The notes under the pieces were generated by a model, which saw only the letters and a program-made list of their open reading frames with translations, had not been told where the DNA came from and searched no databases. From Oscillospiraceae bacterium (GTDB taxonomy: Bacteria > Bacillota > Clostridia > Oscillospirales > Acutalibacteraceae), in the NCBI GenBank assembly GCA_015066385.1, contig SVOJ01000001.1, forward strand, positions 124,001 through 188,000: 64,000 nt of DNA, written 5' to 3'. The position numbers and the translations under genes were made by a program. This document shows, one piece after another, positions 59,634-64,000 of the stretch. Positions within the stretch are counted from its first letter, which is position 1, and each line of letters begins with the position of its first letter.

Positions 59634-60947
59634 ATGTCCGATTCCAATGTCGTTTTTAAGCCCGATGCGGCAAGATACGGCCGCACATTGACGGAAATGA
59701 TCCGTTGTGCAACCGTTTCTTTTGAAGGTTTTCGTGATGAACAGACCTTTGTTGATTATATGAATTATCTGCAAAAACGCTTTCCGCTTATTTTTTCGCA
59801 GTGTGAAGATTTGAAGGTCGAAGGCTGCATTTTTCTGAAATGGAAAGGAAAAACTGCTGAAGATTCCTTGGTGCTCATGTCGCATTCCGATGTTGTTCCC
59901 GCTGACAGTGATTGGAAATATCCGCCTTTTGACGGTGTGCTTGCCGAGGGGAAAATCTGGGGCAGGGGCGCGGTGGATACCAAAAGTTCCTTCTGTGCCA
60001 TTTTAGAAGCGGTCGAAAGTCTGCTTGCCGAAAACTTTGTGCCGGAAAAGGATGTTTATATTCTTTCTTCCTTTTCCGAAGAAATTGCGGGGGACGGTGT
60101 GCCCAATGCAGTACAATGGATGAAAGACAACGGTGTTTGTGTCGGTCTTGTCGTTGACGAAGGCGGTGCCGTGCTTGAAAGCCCTCTTCCCATGCTCAAA
60201 AAAGATCTGCTTGCCATTGGTATCAGTGAACGCTCATCGGTTCGTTTTCTGATTGAAGCAAAAGCCGGGAAAGGCAAAAATGCACTGACAAACCTCTCTC
60301 AGTTTGTAACCAAAAAAGCACCCTCGCTCGGCAAACAGCAGTTGACACCCGAACTTCGTGAACTGCTCAGACGTGTGGCACCTTTCCTTCCTGCTCCTGC
60401 CGATAAAATGATTTCCAACATCGACCGTTTTGAAAAACCGCTGATTGCTTTGCTTTCCAAACTCTTGCCCGGTTTTAAAGCTATGTTCGGTCCCTGTGTT
60501 TCGTTTGTTCCCGCAAACTCCAAAGTGACAACCGATGTCAAAGCAGGTATTGCGCCTGCCGTTGCCGTGGTTTCGTGCAATCAGTGTGACGACCTCGAAA
60601 AGGCAGTGCGTTTGTTTAAGGAATATGCCGAAAAGAACGATATTGCCGTCAAAGAACTCAGCCGCCGTGTGGCAGACGGTGTGGAGCCGCTGGACGGGGA
60701 AGGTTTTAAAAAGACCGAAAAAATTGCCAACAAGGTCTACGGTGACCTCATTGCCGTGCCGTATCCGATCGTCGGCAATACGGATGCAAGGCATTTTGTC
60801 GGCTTTGCAAAAAACTGCATCCGCCTGAGCCCCGTCAGAATGACCTTTGCGCAGATCGGTACCTTCCACAACAAGAACGAAAATGTCAATTTCGATTCTC
60901 TGGTTCCTGCGGTTCTTTTCTACCGTGAACTGGTCAAAGATTTATAA
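59634..60947 (+). CDS. M20-family peptidase
   Basis: A 437-residue zinc metallopeptidase of the M20/ArgE/DapE family. VLMSHSDVVPA carries the first His/Asp (about residue 84-86), WGRGAVDTKSS the bridging Asp and FSEEIAGDGVPNAV the catalytic and metal Glu pair; PYPIVGNTDARHF supplies the last His. A central insertion is the usual dimerisation domain. The closest architecture is the PM20D1/carboxypeptidase-S type. It has no signal peptide. Its own terminator follows at 60952. Substrate not known. Confidence 0.92.
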   Translation: MSDSNVVFKPDAARYGRTLTEMIRCATVSFEGFRDEQTFVDYMNYLQKRFPLIFSQCEDLKVEGCIFLKWKGKTAEDSLVLMSHSDVVPADSDWKYPPFDGVLAEGKIWGRGAVDTKSSFCAILEAVESLLAENFVPEKDVYILSSFSEEIAGDGVPNAVQWMKDNGVCVGLVVDEGGAVLESPLPMLKKDLLAIGISERSSVRFLIEAKAGKGKNALTNLSQFVTKKAPSLGKQQLTPELRELLRRVAPFLPAPADKMISNIDRFEKPLIALLSKLLPGFKAMFGPCVSFVPANSKVTTDVKAGIAPAVAVVSCNQCDDLEKAVRLFKEYAEKNDIAVKELSRRVADGVEPLDGEGFKKTEKIANKVYGDLIAVPYPIVGNTDARHFVGFAKNCIRLSPVRMTFAQIGTFHNKNENVNFDSLVPAVLFYRELVKDL

Positions 60948-60951
60948 AAAC

Positions 60952-60986
60952 AAGAACGGACATGGCGATATGCATGTCCGTTCTTT
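60952..60986 (+). terminator. terminator of the M20 peptidase gene
   Basis: AAGAACGGACATG (60952-60964) pairs perfectly with CATGTCCGTTCTT (60973-60985) around GCGATATG. T-run modest. Confidence 0.78.
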
Positions 60987-61116
60987 GTATAAAAAAGTAT
61001 ACAAAAAGCCTTGCGCAAATTGTCAAATGTTGTATGCTTTTGCATCTTGCCACATAAAGCGAAAATTGTTAAAATAATATAGTATGTTTTTGAAGTAAGG
61101 AAAGGGCGGAAAAGGA

Positions 61117-62859
61117 ATGATAAAAAAATTAGCCCGGAGCATCCGTGAATATAAGTTATTCACCATTCTCACCCCGATTCTGATGATTGGTGAAGTCAGT
61201 TGCGAATGTGTGATTCCTATGATCACCGCAAAACTCATCAATGCCATTGAAGCCGGAACGGGAATGCAGGAAATTACCAAATACGGACTGATCCTTGTGC
61301 TGATGGCACTGATTTCTCTTGCATTCGGTGCATTGGCAGGCATTACCTGCGCTACAGCATCTTCGGGTTTTGCTAAAAATCTGCGCAAAGATCTGTTTTA
61401 CAGAGTGCAGGGATTCTCATTTTCCAATATTGACCGTTTCAGCACATCGTCGCTTGTAACAAGGATGACAACGGACATCACCAATGTGCAGATGGCGTTT
61501 ATGATGATTATCCGCATTGCCGTGCGTGCGCCGTTGATGCTCATTTTTGCCACAATCATGGGTGCAGTGGTCGGCAAAAAGCTTGCACTTATTTTCTGCT
61601 GCATCATTCCTTTGCTCGCATTCGGTCTCGGTTTTGTTATTTACAATGCCATGCCATTGTTCAAAAAGGCATTCAAACGCTATGACACCCTTAACAATTC
61701 CATTCAGGAAAACATCAAGGGAATGCGTGTTGTCAAGAGTTTTGTGCGTGAAGAACATGAAAAAGAAAAGTTCAACGGCGCATCGGGGGCTGTTGCGGAT
61801 GTGTTTACAAAAGCCGAAAAATTTGTTGCTTTCAACAATCCCTTTATGCAGACGGCTGTGTACACATCCATGATTCTGCTGAGCATTTTTACGTCCTATT
61901 TTGTAGTATCTACGGGCGGTACATACCTTGAAGTCGGCACCCTTGCCAGCATGCTGACCTATTCCATGCAGATTCTGATGTCGCTGATGATGCTGAGTAT
62001 GATTTTTGTTATGATTTCCATTTCTGTTGCATCTGCAAAGCGTATCGTGGAAGTGCTTGAAGAAGAAAGCGACATCAAGCAAGCTGAAAATGCCGTCACC
62101 GAAGTCAAAGACGGCAGCATCGATTTCGAAAATGTCAGCTTCAAATATTCCGAAAAAGCAGAAGTTTTTGCACTTGAAGATATTGATCTGAATATCAGAT
62201 CGGGCGAAACCATCGGCATCATCGGCGGTACGGGATCGAGCAAAACAACACTCATTCAGCTCATTTCCCGTTTGTATGATGTTACACAGGGCTGTGTCAA
62301 AGTCGGCGGGGTGGATGTCAGGGACTATGACCTGACCACATTACGCGATCAGGTTGCCGTTGTGTTGCAGAAGAACGTTCTGTTTTCAGGCACGATCAAA
62401 GAAAATCTCCGCTGGGGCAATCCGGAAGCAACGGATGAAGAAATTGAACGTATCTGTAAGCTTGCACAGGCTTCGGAATTCATCGAAAGTTTCCCTGACC
62501 GTTATGATACTTATATCGAACAAGGCGGCAGCAATGTTTCGGGCGGTCAGAAACAGCGTCTTTGCATTGCAAGAGCCTTGCTGAAAAAACCGAAAATCCT
62601 GATTCTTGACGACTCCACTTCCGCTGTTGATACCAAGACGGATGCATTGCTCCGCGCTGCTTTCAAGACTGAAATTCCGGGTACTACCAAACTCATTATC
62701 GCACAGCGCATTTCTTCCGTGCAGGATGCCGACCGTATTATTGTGATGGAAAACGGCAAAATCGACGGCATCGGCACACATGAAGAACTGCTTAGCCATA
62801 ATGAAATCTATAAGGAAGTTTACTATTCGCAGGTCAAGGGAGGTGAGGACGATGAGTAA
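61117..62859 (+). CDS. ABC exporter, subunit with degenerate site
   Basis: A 580-residue half-transporter: six membrane helices (residues about 15-300) and a nucleotide-binding domain. Walker A is GGTGSSKTT (about 369), where the usual GSGKS glycine is Ser; the signature is VSGGQKQRLCIARALL, and Walker B is ILILDDSTSAVD, with Asp in place of the catalytic Glu. That pattern is typical of the non-hydrolysing partner in heterodimeric exporters such as TM287/288 or BmrCD. It overlaps the next ABC gene by 8 nt. It probably exports drugs, lipids or peptides. Confidence 0.94.
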   Translation: MIKKLARSIREYKLFTILTPILMIGEVSCECVIPMITAKLINAIEAGTGMQEITKYGLILVLMALISLAFGALAGITCATASSGFAKNLRKDLFYRVQGFSFSNIDRFSTSSLVTRMTTDITNVQMAFMMIIRIAVRAPLMLIFATIMGAVVGKKLALIFCCIIPLLAFGLGFVIYNAMPLFKKAFKRYDTLNNSIQENIKGMRVVKSFVREEHEKEKFNGASGAVADVFTKAEKFVAFNNPFMQTAVYTSMILLSIFTSYFVVSTGGTYLEVGTLASMLTYSMQILMSLMMLSMIFVMISISVASAKRIVEVLEEESDIKQAENAVTEVKDGSIDFENVSFKYSEKAEVFALEDIDLNIRSGETIGIIGGTGSSKTTLIQLISRLYDVTQGCVKVGGVDVRDYDLTTLRDQVAVVLQKNVLFSGTIKENLRWGNPEATDEEIERICKLAQASEFIESFPDRYDTYIEQGGSNVSGGQKQRLCIARALLKKPKILILDDSTSAVDTKTDALLRAAFKTEIPGTTKLIIAQRISSVQDADRIIVMENGKIDGIGTHEELLSHNEIYKEVYYSQVKGGEDDE

Positions 62860-64000
62860 GCCTATGCCCAAAACCATGCACGGCGGTAAAATGCCGCAGG
62901 GTGCACACGGAAAACCGAAAATGGACCCCAAACTCATCGGCAGATTGCTCAGGTATCTCATGCAGGATTATCCCGTGATGCTGATTGCAATTCTTGTCTG
63001 CGTTGTCCTCAATGCCATTATCGGTGTTATGCCTGCCATTTTCATTGAAAATATAACAGGTTACATTCTGCAGGGGCTTGAAATTGCAAGAGAGGCAGGC
63101 GGTATGGTTGCGTGGGAAGCCATTAAGCCCGAAGTTCTCAAAACCGTCGGCATTATGGCTTGTATTCTGTTTGCAGGTGCTGTCTGCGCAGGTGTGCAGG
63201 CAAGACTGGTTGCCATTATGACCCAAGGCTTTTTGCACAAAATGCGTCTTCGCCTGTTTGATAAAATGCAGGCTCTCCCCATTAAATATTTCGATACCAA
63301 CACCCACGGCGATATCATGAGCCACTACACCAACGATATCGATACGCTCCGTCAGCTCATTTCGCAGAGCATTCCGAGTATTTTCCAGGCTGTTATCACG
63401 GTTGTGGTTTTGTTAGGTGTCATGTCTTATTTCAGTATCTCGCTGATGGTTGTTGTGTTTGTCGGTGTCATTGCCATGATGCAGGTTACAAAGCGTGTCG
63501 GCGGTAATTCCGCAAAGTTCTTCATGCGTCAACAGCAGTCTGTCGGTAAGGTAGAGGGCTATGTGGAAGAAATGATGCATGGCCAGAAAGTTGTCAAGGT
63601 CTTCAACCACGAAGAAGCCGCAAAGCAGGATTTTGACACTGTCAACGAAGAACTGTTCCGCAACATGGAAACCGCAAACAAATTTGCAAACGTTTTCGGT
63701 CCCGTGATGAACAACATCGGTAATATTCTGTATGTTTTAACGGCATTTGTGGGCGGTCTGCTGATCACCTCGGGCGGCAGTTATAACATTTCGATTCAGA
63801 ATATCGTAACGGGCGGTACACTGGTTGCCCCGCTTGCTATCTCGGTTGTTGCTTCTTATCTCGGTATGTGCAAACAGTTTACCGGCAATGTCAACAACGC
63901 TTCGCAACAAATCAATTCCATTGCCATGGCAATGGCGGGTGCACAGCGTATTTTCAGCCTCATTGACGAAGAACCCGAAACCGATGACGGCTATGTTACC
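62852..64000 (+). CDS. ABC exporter, second subunit (cut by window edge)
   Basis: The window holds the first 383 codons of the partner half-transporter. It starts at ATG 62852 behind GGAGGTGAGG, inside the end of the previous gene. After a polar, Gly/Lys-rich N-terminus (KTMHGGKMPQGAHGKPKMDP) there are six membrane helices and the coupling-helix regions (IKYFDTNTHGDIMSHYTNDI, VVKVFNHEEAAKQDF). Only the start of the ATPase linker (FSLIDEEPETDDGYV) is present. In this family the second subunit usually carries the full catalytic site, which cannot be checked here. Confidence 0.93.
   Translation, partial: MSKPMPKTMHGGKMPQGAHGKPKMDPKLIGRLLRYLMQDYPVMLIAILVCVVLNAIIGVMPAIFIENITGYILQGLEIAREAGGMVAWEAIKPEVLKTVGIMACILFAGAVCAGVQARLVAIMTQGFLHKMRLRLFDKMQALPIKYFDTNTHGDIMSHYTNDIDTLRQLISQSIPSIFQAVITVVVLLGVMSYFSISLMVVVFVGVIAMMQVTKRVGGNSAKFFMRQQQSVGKVEGYVEEMMHGQKVVKVFNHEEAAKQDFDTVNEELFRNMETANKFANVFGPVMNNIGNILYVLTAFVGGLLITSGGSYNISIQNIVTGGTLVAPLAISVVASYLGMCKQFTGNVNNASQQINSIAMAMAGAQRIFSLIDEEPETDDGYVT

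Overview
The window looks like chromosome from a spore-forming, low-to-mid GC Gram-positive anaerobe of the Clostridia, most likely an Oscillospirales/Ruminococcaceae-type gut bacterium. The evidence is a complete spoIIAA-spoIIAB-sigF operon, consensus sigma-A promoters with strong AGGAGG-type ribosome binding sites, a YerC/TrpR-like protein, a DUF896 protein, and secreted Cys-rich or beta-helical surface proteins. The taxonomic placement is inference.

Layout. (1) 1-8071: the right end of an integrated element. It carries a large serine recombinase cut by the left edge, two divergent XRE regulators with an inverted repeat at each promoter, a small Cro/C1-type regulator, and a co-directional block in which two calcineurin-like phosphoesterases are interleaved with proteins I do not recognise. 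It ends in structured inverted repeats and a fragment resembling the 3' end of a tRNA-Leu gene (candidate att site), followed by a terminator and a 189-bp palindromic MITE-like insertion. (2) 8389-20898: two paralogous TetR-plus-surface-protein cassettes. Cassette B (16343-20898) is intact. In cassette A a 1.24-kb segment (8605-9840) is inverted, cutting both the tetR gene and the surface-protein gene. Flipping it back on paper restores both frames exactly. This is the most interesting signal in the window. (3) 21012-38299: housekeeping and accessory genes, including an MBL hydrolase, a ceramidase-like protein, a secreted beta-helix protein, a GDPD, an eight-gene co-directional run (DUF2156 protein, GNAT, DJ-1, 5-FTHF cyclo-ligase, MltG, SDR, RlmD-type methyltransferase, unknown), a LytTR regulator lacking its phospho-acceptor Asp, and a DnaD-like replication protein behind a cluster of short repeats. 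(4) 38309-48029: tatD-metG, a secreted lipase-like protein, an XRE regulator, the uracil permease-upp operon behind a leader that looks like UTP-sensitive attenuation, then yerC, a methyltransferase and hslO. (5) 48085-64000: a GT2/GT-C glycosylation pair, a 41-residue amphipathic peptide gene, the sigma-F operon, a DMT transporter, an ECF sigma factor with a large C-terminal extension that has its own internal start site, a RelB/YafQ toxin-antitoxin pair, a GH92 mannosidase, prs, an M20 peptidase and a heterodimeric ABC exporter cut by the right edge.

How parts work together. The upp/uracil permease pair salvages uracil and its leader appears to sense pyrimidine supply. SpoIIAA/SpoIIAB/SigF is the forespore partner-switching module. 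Each TetR appears to repress its own cassette through a palindrome next to the promoter, so the inversion in cassette A would switch off both the regulator and the surface protein together. No rRNA, intact tRNA or CRISPR array was seen.
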